A stretch of 64,000 nucleotides of DNA, from NCBI GenBank assembly GCA_016932095.1, contig JAFGDN010000018.1, positions 24,239-88,238 of the forward strand, read 5' to 3'. Position 1 is the stretch's first letter, and each line of letters begins with the position of its first letter. The DNA is from Sedimentisphaerales bacterium (lineage in GTDB: Bacteria > Planctomycetota > Phycisphaerae > Sedimentisphaerales > Anaerobacaceae). Positions 45,737 to 53,428 of this stretch are shown here, piece after piece. The translations under genes were made by a program, and so were the position numbers. The notes under the pieces were generated by a model. That model ran no database searches. It was not told where the DNA came from and saw only the letters and a list, made by a program, of their open reading frames with translations.

Positions 45737-45765
45737 AATATATGTTCATTTGACCATACAGTCAA
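45737..45765 (-). promoter_or_regulatory. lexA promoter with candidate LexA operator in the spacer
   Basis: Minus strand -35 TTGACT (45760-45765) and -10 TATATT (45737-45742) are separated by 17 bases. The spacer contains the dyad TATGGTCAAATGAACATA (45741-45758), an imperfect palindrome of form TATGnTCAnnTGAnCATA. A repressor bound here would block the promoter, as expected for LexA autoregulation. It is not the known gamma-, alpha- or Gram-positive LexA box. Confidence 0.65.
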
Positions 45766-45814
45766 TAAAAATTATACTTCTTTTTACAGAATTTCAATCA
45801 GCTATGATTATGAA

Positions 45815-46294
45815 TTAATTGAAGCTGGGGTCGTTGTTTATTGATGCGGCGGCAGCGACGAACTGGTTCATCTGGCGATTGTAAAAGAGGTTGTTCTGCT
45901 CTATAAGGTGGGCAATCAAGCCGACCTGGCTAAGGAGTATCTCGATAAGCGTTATATTGGCCAATGTGGATTCGGGGCTGTAATGGGCAAGGGCCAAAAT
46001 GATGTAGCCGCAGTTCGTGCGTTCAGTGGTAAGCTCTGTCGCGACGATTGAACAATCGTTGACCTGCGTGATAATGGGCTCCTGTCCGTCGTCAACCTTG
46101 ACACAGAGGTCTTTGATAAAGGCGTCGCTGACGCCGAGTTTGGCAAAGGCGTCGGAATTGCTGGGCCAGTGGTCGCCGTTTTTGCTGACAATTACCATTA
46201 ACGGGCCGTCTTCAGGCAGAATGTCGAATATCTGTCTTGCGATTTGCTCGTTCAATATGCTGTTGTGCGACTCAGCCGAACCCAGTGTTTGCAT
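45815..46294 (-). CDS. Hypothetical sensor-like protein, 159 residues
   Basis: The ATG at 46294 has AAAGGAGC eight bases ahead and is preferred to an in-frame start six codons upstream. The product has the look of a small GAF/PAS-like domain: VIVSKNGDHWPSNSDAFAKL, then SIVATELTTERTNCGYIIL, then a long C-terminal helix (LIEILLSQVGLIAHLIEQN). No catalytic motif is seen. It may be an isolated sensor in a cytoplasmic signalling pathway. Confidence 0.7.
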   Translation of the reverse strand: MQTLGSAESHNSILNEQIARQIFDILPEDGPLMVIVSKNGDHWPSNSDAFAKLGVSDAFIKDLCVKVDDGQEPIITQVNDCSIVATELTTERTNCGYIILALAHYSPESTLANITLIEILLSQVGLIAHLIEQNNLFYNRQMNQFVAAAASINNDPSFN

Positions 46295-46482
46295 TGTTAC
46301 AGCTCCTTTCAAAATTTATTGCGCATTTATCCGCCTGGGGTGGAATTATCAGGCATTTCGGCTATCCGGCAGGGTGACTTATAAACCGTCTGGCGGGAAA
46401 GGTTAAAAAAACACTTCGTCAACCGGTTTGTTTCGGTTTATAGGACGTTATAGTCGATTGTGAAGCAATCGCATCAAAAGTG

Positions 46483-47124
46483 TCAATTTGGCAATGCGGA
46501 TTTAAGCCAGCTCATCGGGAAGCGCCTGCCTGGGCAGTCGGTAACGTGGGCGCCGGGCGTTGTGCCATGACCATAGATGCGAGTTTTTGGGATATGGTAT
46601 CGCTGCTGGAGAAAACGAACCAGTTTTACCAATGCTTCTCTTTGTTTGATGGTCGGCATGTAACGATTGAAATCGCCGACCAGACAAATCCCGATGGCTT
46701 CCTCGTTGGCCCAGTTGCCGGGAGTTCCGCCTACATGAGCGCCGGTGAGCTGGCCTCGCCATCGGTAAGTCGGCTCAACTTCGCCGTCGTCGCTGTCTGT
46801 GCCGTTGCCTATGACAAAATCATAGCCGATGCCGCACCAGCCGTTTCCTTCGCGGTGCCACTTGTCGAATATGGCGGCGTTCCCTTCGTTGGTCGCGGAG
46901 TGATGAATTATGATGGCCGTCCACACCCTTTCGCGTCGCGAGGGAATCCAGGCGCCGGGCGCCTGGCCGGCAACGCCCGTTGACGGGGTCATCGGCGGCG
47001 CTGGAGATGGTGGTCTTGGCATTGGCGTTACATCGGGTTCATAAACGATAACGAGCCCCGACTCTTCTGTTCCGCAGCCGGCCAGCAAAAACAGCAGCAA
47101 AGCGAACAACACCTTTTTGCGCAT
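46483..47124 (-). CDS. N-acetylmuramoyl-L-alanine amidase (PGRP/amidase_2), lipoprotein
   Basis: A 213-residue lipoprotein with lipobox LLAGC at residues 14-18 and a proline-rich linker (30-50). The amidase_2 domain (about 65-205) has zinc ligands in IIIHHSATN, GHGTTPGAH and TDCPG. It cleaves the amide bond between peptidoglycan glycan and stem peptide, or the equivalent wall debris, in the periplasm. Third gene after a STAS/RsbW pair in the same direction, though spacing makes co-transcription uncertain. Confidence 0.85.
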   Translation of the reverse strand: MRKKVLFALLLFLLAGCGTEESGLVIVYEPDVTPMPRPPSPAPPMTPSTGVAGQAPGAWIPSRRERVWTAIIIHHSATNEGNAAIFDKWHREGNGWCGIGYDFVIGNGTDSDDGEVEPTYRWRGQLTGAHVGGTPGNWANEEAIGICLVGDFNRYMPTIKQREALVKLVRFLQQRYHIPKTRIYGHGTTPGAHVTDCPGRRFPMSWLKSALPN

Positions 47125-47182
47125 ATTTACGATACCATACCAGAACCTGTTTGAGCGTTGAACAACAGAATATCATCGGCTG

Positions 47183-47632
47183 TCAGGCGGTCCTGACTGC
47201 ACTTCTGGGACGCCGTTTTTCCCTGTATCGAATCATCCGGACTGAGTTACCCTTCTTGCTGTATTCGACAACATCCATAAACGAACGCATCAGGAGCATC
47301 CCTCTTCCTGCGGGCTTGTAAAGGTTATCGCCGTATCGCGGGTCCGGTATGACCTCGGGATCAAAGCCGGGACCTTCGTCGGTCATACAGATTTCAATTT
47401 TGTCCGCCTCAATGGCGTAATCAATTTTTACCGCCTTGGTCGGCTCCAGTTTGTTGCCATGCCTGACGGCGTTGATGAACGCCTCCTCGAGCGCCAGGTG
47501 CACGGAGAAAATATCTTCATCGCTGAAATTATTCGTCTGCAAGCCGGGCAAAATCTGCTTGTACACGTCTGCAACGGCTGCGGGTGAGCTGGATACGACT
47601 AATGACCTGCTGATAGGTAAATTTAGAGCCAT
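47183..47632 (-). CDS. RsbW-like anti-sigma factor serine kinase
   Basis: A 149-residue GHKL ATPase with the N-box LALEEAFINAVRHGN and the G boxes MTDEGPGFDP and GRGMLLMRSFMD. This is the RsbW/SpoIIAB class. It is paired with a STAS-domain protein 109 bases upstream; by family knowledge the kinase phosphorylates the antagonist and sequesters a sigma factor or another partner. No sigma factor gene is nearby. Confidence 0.85.
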   Translation of the reverse strand: MALNLPISRSLVVSSSPAAVADVYKQILPGLQTNNFSDEDIFSVHLALEEAFINAVRHGNKLEPTKAVKIDYAIEADKIEICMTDEGPGFDPEVIPDPRYGDNLYKPAGRGMLLMRSFMDVVEYSKKGNSVRMIRYREKRRPRSAVRTA

Positions 47633-47741
47633 AAAACCGCGTGTTTAAAAATCTCCATTACACAAACACCCATAATTAACATTCCCGCGACTAATGAAAA
47701 ACCGCAGGATACATAAGACAAATCCTTGGCCGGCCTGTTTG

Positions 47742-48110
47742 TTATTGCGATTTATCCAAACTGGCCAATGCAGATGCCCTGTCAGGAAATATATCGAAAA
47801 TTTTGGTTAGTCGCGTTATCTTAAAAATCTCATAAATTCGGGGGCTGATATTGCACAGGCGCAACTGCCCTCCGCGCTCGTAAACCTTTTTGCTGACTCG
47901 AATTAGGAGCCCAAGAACGGCTGATGACAGGAACTTTACGTTTGAAAAATCGAGAACAAGATTGATTTTATCGGCCTGTTCGATAACACCCATCAGCGAT
48001 TCCTGCAGCTCCAGTATATCCCTTTCTTCGAGGATTTTTTCATCGGTGAAAAGCATTATTGTGGCCTGCTCACTATACTCAACACTTACTCGCGGCTTTA
48101 ATGACGTCAT
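47742..48110 (-). CDS. STAS-domain anti-sigma factor antagonist
   Basis: A 122-residue STAS protein with the core VLDFSNVKFLSSAVLGLLIR; the phosphorylatable Ser-Ser pair is in place. The ATG at 48110 with GGAGATT ahead is preferred over the upstream in-frame start. It precedes the RsbW-like kinase and the two probably form a partner switch. Confidence 0.87.
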   Translation of the reverse strand: MTSLKPRVSVEYSEQATIMLFTDEKILEERDILELQESLMGVIEQADKINLVLDFSNVKFLSSAVLGLLIRVSKKVYERGGQLRLCNISPRIYEIFKITRLTKIFDIFPDRASALASLDKSQ

Positions 48111-48527
48111 ACATAATCTCCAAAAAAGCGCCAATTTTCACCTGAAACAGAAACTCTCGAAGCAAAATATCAAATATTTCCGCTCTTGGCAAAAATATTT
48201 TAATTTTTTTTATATTGTTTCAAGCAGCATAAAACAAAAAATGGATATGTCGCAGGTCAGCCGACCGAACATAACGAAATTATTATGAAAATTGCTTGTT
48301 TTATCAGGAGTATTTCGTAAAACTCCTAAAATCTATGTTTTTTTTGAAAAAGTTCTTGCTTTTTACATTTGAGGACTATAATTATATAACAACTTTTGCT
48401 TATTTGGCTGTGAAGGAGCACGCCGTCAGAGTCCATACCCGCGATTTAAAACAATGGGCTCCGACTTGTCGGAGATAAAAACATTATAGAAACAGCAGGT
48501 AAATAATTTATTCAAAAGGAGATTGCA
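48111..48527. other. 417-bp divergent control region between the STAS gene and the Rrf2 gene
   Basis: AT-rich, no frame worth calling. Candidate plus-strand promoter elements are TTGCTT (48356-48361) and TATAAT (48377-48382), but the spacer of 15 is short. The hairpin CTCCGACTTGTCGGAG lies around 48460-48475, about 55 bases before the Rrf2 start. I see nothing else that can be supported. Confidence 0.4.
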
Positions 48528-48920
48528 ATGAAAATCAGCAGATCGACTGGCTACGGGTTACTGGCGGCCTGTTACATCGCCAGGAACGAGAAAGAGGGAA
48601 TCGTCCTGTCACAGACCATATCCAAAGAGTATAACATACCTCTCGAATATCTGCTCAAGATATTACAGCAGCTTGTCCGGGCAAACATTCTTCGCAGCAA
48701 GCGAGGCCCACGCGGCGGTTTCGTGATGTCAAAGCCGGTGAGCAGAGTGTCGATGCTTGAAATCATCGAGGCCGTGGACGGACCCCTCGGAAGCCAGCTC
48801 AACCTCGATGAGCACGCCAAGAGAGACAAATTCAGCGCCAAGGCGGAAAAGGCATACGCACAGGGCGTCGCCGCCGCAAGGTCGGTATATTCAAAAGTGA
48901 AATTGTCCGAACTGATTTAA
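48528..48920 (+). CDS. Rrf2 family transcriptional regulator
   Basis: A 130-residue winged-helix protein with the Rrf2 opening (MKISRSTGYGLLAACYIA), recognition helix (YNIPLEYLLKILQQLVRA) and the wing KRGPRGGFVMSK. The three Cys that bind an Fe-S cluster in IscR/NsrR are absent (no Cys after the helix-turn-helix), so it does not sense through a cluster. AAAAGGAG stands seven bases before the ATG. Targets unknown. Confidence 0.88.
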   Translation: MKISRSTGYGLLAACYIARNEKEGIVLSQTISKEYNIPLEYLLKILQQLVRANILRSKRGPRGGFVMSKPVSRVSMLEIIEAVDGPLGSQLNLDEHAKRDKFSAKAEKAYAQGVAAARSVYSKVKLSELI

Positions 48921-48958
48921 CAAGGCCGGTTCAGGAACAAGATGAGTAACCCGGCAGT

Positions 48959-48986
48959 GTAGAGGCCGTCAGGCGACGGCCTCTAC
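48959..48986 (+). other. Perfect hairpin after the Rrf2 gene
   Basis: GTAGAGGCCGTC and GACGGCCTCTAC form a perfect 12-bp stem with loop AGGC. There is no U-run on either strand, so it may be a factor-dependent terminator or processing site. Confidence 0.55.
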
Positions 48987-49011
48987 GCTTCGTTATCGAG
49001 AATCGAAATAA

Positions 49012-49281
49012 ATGCACATCAGGGAATTCCAGCGATTAATTTCCACAAGGTACGAAAAACGGGACCGCCAAAGAGGGGTGTCCCGCACATTTTTGTGGTT
49101 TGTCGAGGAGGTCGGCGAACTTGCGACGGCCCTGGCGGGAAGCGATACTGAAAATAAACAGGAGGAATTTGCCGACGTCTTTGCCTGGCTGTGCACGCTT
49201 GCCAATATCAGCGACGTTAATTTGGAGAAGGCCTGCAAAAAATACACGTCCGGTAAAGTGAAGGGCTTTAAGCCCAAGTAA
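49012..49281 (+). CDS. MazG-like nucleotide pyrophosphohydrolase
   Basis: An 89-residue all-alpha NTP pyrophosphohydrolase with the metal-binding motif FVEEVGELATAL and the second helix EEFADVFAWLCTL (EExxE-12-28-ExxD pattern). It is the small, single-domain form. It would hydrolyse non-canonical NTPs. It runs convergent to the SSS transporter gene. Confidence 0.85.
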   Translation: MHIREFQRLISTRYEKRDRQRGVSRTFLWFVEEVGELATALAGSDTENKQEEFADVFAWLCTLANISDVNLEKACKKYTSGKVKGFKPK

Positions 49282-49323
49282 CTCCAGCCGAAGCGCTGGG
49301 ATTGTTATCTGCAAAGTTATCCT

Positions 49324-51276
49324 TCAGCCGCCGACGCAGATTTTCTTGATAAGCCGGATGATGAACTTTGGCGTATTAGAAAAAAAACCATCGAATGGCT
49401 GAATGTCCTCAACATTTGGACGTTCGTCTTTGTCATATTGGACACCGGGACAGCCGGAGTCATAATACAATCTGCCGTCGATATTATACCAGGGATATTC
49501 CCGACAGCCCTTTGGCCTGTGGGGATATATCGAGCACAAACCGCCTTTTAGCAGAATGCAGGCGCAGTCATCGGATTTGATAAACATATCGCCGCGAAAA
49601 TTTTTTATAATCGAATCGAGGCCGATATTTTCGGCCTCTTCCGGCTTTACAACCGGGGTTCCTATTACTTTGCAGCATCTGGCGCATTTTTCTTTCAGGC
49701 AAACGAGCCGGACAGGCCCTTTAGGAGGCCTGAAACGATACAGGCCGGCGCGCCTGGCCTTTATAACGCTTTTAATAAGAATCCAGTTCACGTTTGCACC
49801 CGCCCTGCTGCTGATAATTCCTATACCGAGAAACAACAATGACGAAACCAAACTGAAGACAGGCGCCAGGAACACCAAATCGGTGTCGTGTGTCAGTCGT
49901 CCGTAAACAGCGGCGGCCCAGCCGGCGACGAATCCGGCCGATACCGCTATCACCGCCCAGGCGGAAAGCTTCCTCAGACGGGTCCTGTCCCAAAGCAGCG
50001 CCGCCAGGACAAGAGGGCAAAGACCGAGCTGTGCCCCATATATGGCAAAAACCAAATCCGCTATCGAAAAACCGATATGCGAAAGCCCCTGGACCACTAA
50101 AGTCGATATTACGGCCGCCAAAAGAAGAATTGCCCTCGATATTTTAAGCTCATTTCTGGACCTTGCGTCGTCCCTGACATAGCCGGCCCGCGACCTGAGG
50201 AAAACATCGGTGTAAAGAAGGTGTGAAACCGCCACAAGCTGCGTTGAGGCGACCGAAAGCATCGCGCCATACAGGCCGACAACAGTAACGAACAAGACAG
50301 CGGACGTAAATACCCCGCCGGATGAGCCGATTACTCCAACGAGGGTAACCAGAGGATTAACTCCCTCGGTGGGTGATATTATCATAAAGACAAAGCACGC
50401 CAGCAGGGTAAGAATAGCCCAGGTTATGCCTGCGCCGAATGCGCTTCTACCCAGTCCGGTTGCGACCGTTTTACCCTTTTCGGAACCCGCTATGCGCTGC
50501 CAGACGCTCATATCCGAGATAAAGGTGGGAACATTTATTACGAGGATGCCCACGAGGAAAGACAAAACGTCTTTTGAGAAAGACAGATTCAGAATTTGCG
50601 GCGGCATTCTCTTGAGGCCTTCACTGAAACCGCCGTGCGTAAGAATGTAATAAATGTAAAACGCCGGCAGGCACACAAGCAACAGCCATATTGAAATCAT
50701 CTGGACCCTGTCGGTCACGATAACTGCTCGAAACCCCCCCGCCGCGGTATAAAGAAACGACGCCATACACAGCACCGCAACTACCGCCCAGGCAGGCGCC
50801 CCGGGAATCAGCCCTGCGAAAAATTTTGAACCGACCATCAGCTCAACCGCAAATGCGCCGAGAAAACCCAAGCTCGTGCATATCGCCCCTATGCGTAATA
50901 GCACGCGTGAATTGAATTCGGTACCAAGAAACTCAAACAGCGTCGGCCTATGGTCATAAACGGACATCCTGAGCCAGATTTTTCCCGCGAACAAACGAAC
51001 GACCAGCAGACCCATCGCCGTCGTCGCCACCGTCCACATCAGCCACAGGCCCAGGTACTGCGAAAGCTCAAAAAGCGCCATAATTACGGTGGCCAATGAA
51101 ATGGTTGTCGCAACTGTGGCCGTGCTGAATTCCGAGGAATCCCTGACACTGGCCTGCCTGCCCTCGATTAAAGGCAATAAATCAGCAACATCTCTCGTTC
51201 GCCGACCGACGGCCAGGCCGATGAGGACATAAACTATAAGAACCGCCAAAAGCGCAGCTATAATTGTAAAAGTCAT
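49324..51276 (-). CDS. SSS-family transporter fused to a YkgJ-type cysteine cluster
   Basis: A 650-residue fusion. Residues 1 to about 500 form a sodium:solute symporter-like protein with about 12-13 membrane helices (FLYTAAGGFRAVIVTDRVQM is a typical SSS loop). Residues about 511-620 form a YkgJ-like domain with the cysteine pattern CARCC, CACIL, CSIYPHRPKGC and CPG, which in that family is thought to bind zinc or an Fe-S cluster. The C-terminal part would be cytoplasmic. GGCAGGATT precedes the ATG. It starts 14 bases after the CDPS gene, so it is probably expressed with it and may carry its product, or the amino acids it uses. Substrate is not known. Confidence 0.85.
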   Translation of the reverse strand: MTFTIIAALLAVLIVYVLIGLAVGRRTRDVADLLPLIEGRQASVRDSSEFSTATVATTISLATVIMALFELSQYLGLWLMWTVATTAMGLLVVRLFAGKIWLRMSVYDHRPTLFEFLGTEFNSRVLLRIGAICTSLGFLGAFAVELMVGSKFFAGLIPGAPAWAVVAVLCMASFLYTAAGGFRAVIVTDRVQMISIWLLLVCLPAFYIYYILTHGGFSEGLKRMPPQILNLSFSKDVLSFLVGILVINVPTFISDMSVWQRIAGSEKGKTVATGLGRSAFGAGITWAILTLLACFVFMIISPTEGVNPLVTLVGVIGSSGGVFTSAVLFVTVVGLYGAMLSVASTQLVAVSHLLYTDVFLRSRAGYVRDDARSRNELKISRAILLLAAVISTLVVQGLSHIGFSIADLVFAIYGAQLGLCPLVLAALLWDRTRLRKLSAWAVIAVSAGFVAGWAAAVYGRLTHDTDLVFLAPVFSLVSSLLFLGIGIISSRAGANVNWILIKSVIKARRAGLYRFRPPKGPVRLVCLKEKCARCCKVIGTPVVKPEEAENIGLDSIIKNFRGDMFIKSDDCACILLKGGLCSIYPHRPKGCREYPWYNIDGRLYYDSGCPGVQYDKDERPNVEDIQPFDGFFSNTPKFIIRLIKKICVGG

Positions 51277-51290
51277 AATCCTGCCGAAAC

Positions 51291-51977
51291 TTACGGGCTT
51301 ATCTTCAATTCAACGTTTATCCTGTCCGCAAGACCCTTGGGAAGCCCGGGATACCGACCTTTAGCTGCCTCTGCGAGCACTCTCAATTCCGGGCCGGGAT
51401 ACAGCTCCACCGTCCATCCCCGCTCGGCCAGCGAGCTGAAAACCGCCGTCTCCTCCAATATATATTGCGATGAAAGCCGAATTGCCTCTTCCTTCCCTAC
51501 CGCTAAATCCCGTTCGTGCTTCTTTTGTCTTTTCACAAAAGACACGGCGTCATACTCTACGGCCGCCCTGAATTCCTCGTTCGTCTTAAAAAACTCATCG
51601 AGAATCTTTTTGGCTCTCTGGAACTCCTCGCCCCGCAAATGTTCCCTCCATCTTGAAAGTCGAATCTTCTCCGCGTCAAATTCCGCGAAAAGCCCTTTCG
51701 TCTTCGAAAAAAACAAATCTCCTATTTCGATTGAAAGCTCCCCTGCTTCTTTTTCATTACAGCCGGCCATAATCCGCTCGTTGAACCGGCACAGATAGTC
51801 ACCAACTATCACAAGCGTCTGCTCAAAATTCTGCTCCGCCCAGAGAAGCATCGCTTTTAGCGCCTCACCCTCAAAAATCGGATTATCCATGCTTATACCG
51901 AGGTAACATTTTTTCCGGGAAAACAGTTCCGCCAGTGAAATCCGAGGCAGAATTTTTGCAATCTTCACTCTGGGCAT
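51291..51977 (-). CDS. tRNA-dependent cyclodipeptide synthase (CDPS)
   Basis: A 228-residue protein with the features of the CDPS family. The catalytic Ser is Ser29 (CYLGISMDN), equivalent to Ser37 of AlbC. The YxxxE pair is Tyr172 and Glu176 (QYILEETAVF), matching Tyr178 and Glu182. The aminoacyl-binding region gives Tyr193 (ELYPGPEL), matching Tyr202. The C-terminal GRYPGLPKGLADRINVELK is characteristic. These enzymes use two aminoacyl-tRNAs to form a cyclic dipeptide. Tyr-Pro puts it in the XYP-type subgroup, though Asn32 sits where NYH-type enzymes have Asn40. Amino acids used cannot be predicted by eye. Second gene of a tight three-gene operon. Confidence 0.87.
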   Translation of the reverse strand: MPRVKIAKILPRISLAELFSRKKCYLGISMDNPIFEGEALKAMLLWAEQNFEQTLVIVGDYLCRFNERIMAGCNEKEAGELSIEIGDLFFSKTKGLFAEFDAEKIRLSRWREHLRGEEFQRAKKILDEFFKTNEEFRAAVEYDAVSFVKRQKKHERDLAVGKEEAIRLSSQYILEETAVFSSLAERGWTVELYPGPELRVLAEAAKGRYPGLPKGLADRINVELKISP

Positions 51978-51987
51978 TTTTATTTGC

Positions 51988-53142
51988 TCACAGCGCCAGT
52001 CCGATGTCGCTGAATAGTTTTCTTATCATAAAAAGCTTTTCAGAGGTCTCATCGTAACCCAAGCTCGTGCCGTATAAACGGTCCCCCGTAGAATCGACCC
52101 CCGCGTTGTCTATAAAGGGAACCACGTAGCCATTATTCATAATATACGCCCACAGGTTGTTCATCGCGACGCCCCGATAAAGCAGAATCCCGTCTATTTC
52201 ACGCCCTTTATCTTTGCCTGACACGATTTTAAGCTTCTTATCGAGCACTTCGTCAAAATGCTGCAATTGTCTCTCGTATTTAAGACGCTCGGCCTCAAAT
52301 TTTCTTCTGAGGTTTTCTGAAATTCTCTTCTGCGCCCATTTTGCCCTGTCCGCCTGACCGTCACGATAAATTATCAGAATCTTTTGAAAACCATCTTCCC
52401 ATAAGTAGCTGTAATCGAATATTCCCGGCTCGACGACGATTTCGGGTCTTCGAACGATGCCGATTAAATGCGAGAATTTATTTTGATGCAAATCCTCCCA
52501 TCTTGCCAGCTCCTCAGCCGTAACACGCGGAGTGATATTTCTAAGGTTGTCAATCAACTGTAAAACAACCTCGAGATAAAACGGCGCCACACCCTGCAAT
52601 ATATCGCCTATCTTGCCGTAAAGCTGACCTGATAAAGGCCTGTCGTATGTCGGGCTCATAAAGTCGTCAATTTCTGCCGCGCTGAATGGAACCGGCGCCG
52701 TCGTCAAAAACCTGGCAAGCTCGTCTCTTAGTCCGCATTCGATGATTTTTTTCGCTGCCTCGCCTGGCTTTCCATCCTCAATGACTTTCCACAAGGTATT
52801 GAACTTTGTCAGGACCTTTTCCAGCGACGGCGCAGTATTCTTTAGTAAAGATACTGATGTTTCCATTTCCCTGACCGTTTTTTTAGCCGAGTCAAGAAAC
52901 TGGATACACACTAAAACTTCACATAAGGGAACGAACTCAATCCTGTTAAATGTTTGAATAACGCGAATTGCCCTCGATGGTTGAAGCAGTGCAGACCCTG
53001 CCTCAATCATTCGGTAATGCGACCCTGCCAGACCAAGCCGATGTGCTACCTGCGACGACGAAATACCATTCATCGTGTCTCGCATACCCTGGAAAACCAG
53101 TCCAAGCGCCTGCGCCAAAGGATTTCTTATTTTCTTAGCCAT
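51988..53142 (-). CDS. HTH-domain protein with unknown 300-residue C-terminal region, CDPS-linked
   Basis: A 384-residue protein. The N-terminal 70 residues include an XRE-like helix-turn-helix (SSQVAHRLGLAGSHYRMIEA). The remainder (about 75-384) has no family that I recognise; it is predicted mainly helical with the conserved-looking blocks SPTYDRPLSGQLYGKIGD, RRPEIVVEPGIFDYSYLW and LYRGVAMNNLWAYIMNNGYV. First gene of the operon with the CDPS, 10 bases ahead of it. Most simply it is a ligand-sensing repressor of the operon, but the large C-terminal region could be enzymatic. The 53285-53325 direct repeats upstream are candidate binding sites. Confidence 0.7.
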   Translation of the reverse strand: MAKKIRNPLAQALGLVFQGMRDTMNGISSSQVAHRLGLAGSHYRMIEAGSALLQPSRAIRVIQTFNRIEFVPLCEVLVCIQFLDSAKKTVREMETSVSLLKNTAPSLEKVLTKFNTLWKVIEDGKPGEAAKKIIECGLRDELARFLTTAPVPFSAAEIDDFMSPTYDRPLSGQLYGKIGDILQGVAPFYLEVVLQLIDNLRNITPRVTAEELARWEDLHQNKFSHLIGIVRRPEIVVEPGIFDYSYLWEDGFQKILIIYRDGQADRAKWAQKRISENLRRKFEAERLKYERQLQHFDEVLDKKLKIVSGKDKGREIDGILLYRGVAMNNLWAYIMNNGYVVPFIDNAGVDSTGDRLYGTSLGYDETSEKLFMIRKLFSDIGLAL

Positions 53143-53284
53143 CTTCTAAATACTCGAAATCGTCAAAATTCTAAGCACCTTTGCAAAAAACAACAAGCAT
53201 AAATGTCAAAAATCTTGTTTTTTCGTTTATTTTATACAGATGTAACTCCTTTATTGAACAGCAGATACGACAATTTTTGACAAC

Positions 53285-53325
53285 AATGTAAAAATATTTA
53301 GACAGAAATGCAAAAATATTTGACA
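53285..53325. promoter_or_regulatory. Direct repeats upstream of the CDPS operon
   Basis: AATGTAAAAATATTTAGACA (53285-53304) and AATGCAAAAATATTTGACA (53307-53325) are near-identical with a 22-base period, about two helical turns. A further TTTTTGACA lies at 53275-53283. They lie between the HTH gene and the divergent 53429 gene, the expected place for an operator of the HTH protein. Confidence 0.45.
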
Positions 53326-53428
53326 TCTAAGGAACGTCTCAATATTATAGAAGTATAAAACTTTAGTAAGATATGCATAATGAAAGGGTATAAAAATGAC
53401 TCGGAAAGAAGAACAAAGGAGGTGCAAA

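Noticed and set aside
48420..48480. Hairpin CTCCGACTTGTCGGAG as terminator or riboswitch
   Set aside because: Stem of six pairs, no U-run and no known aptamer sequence around it.
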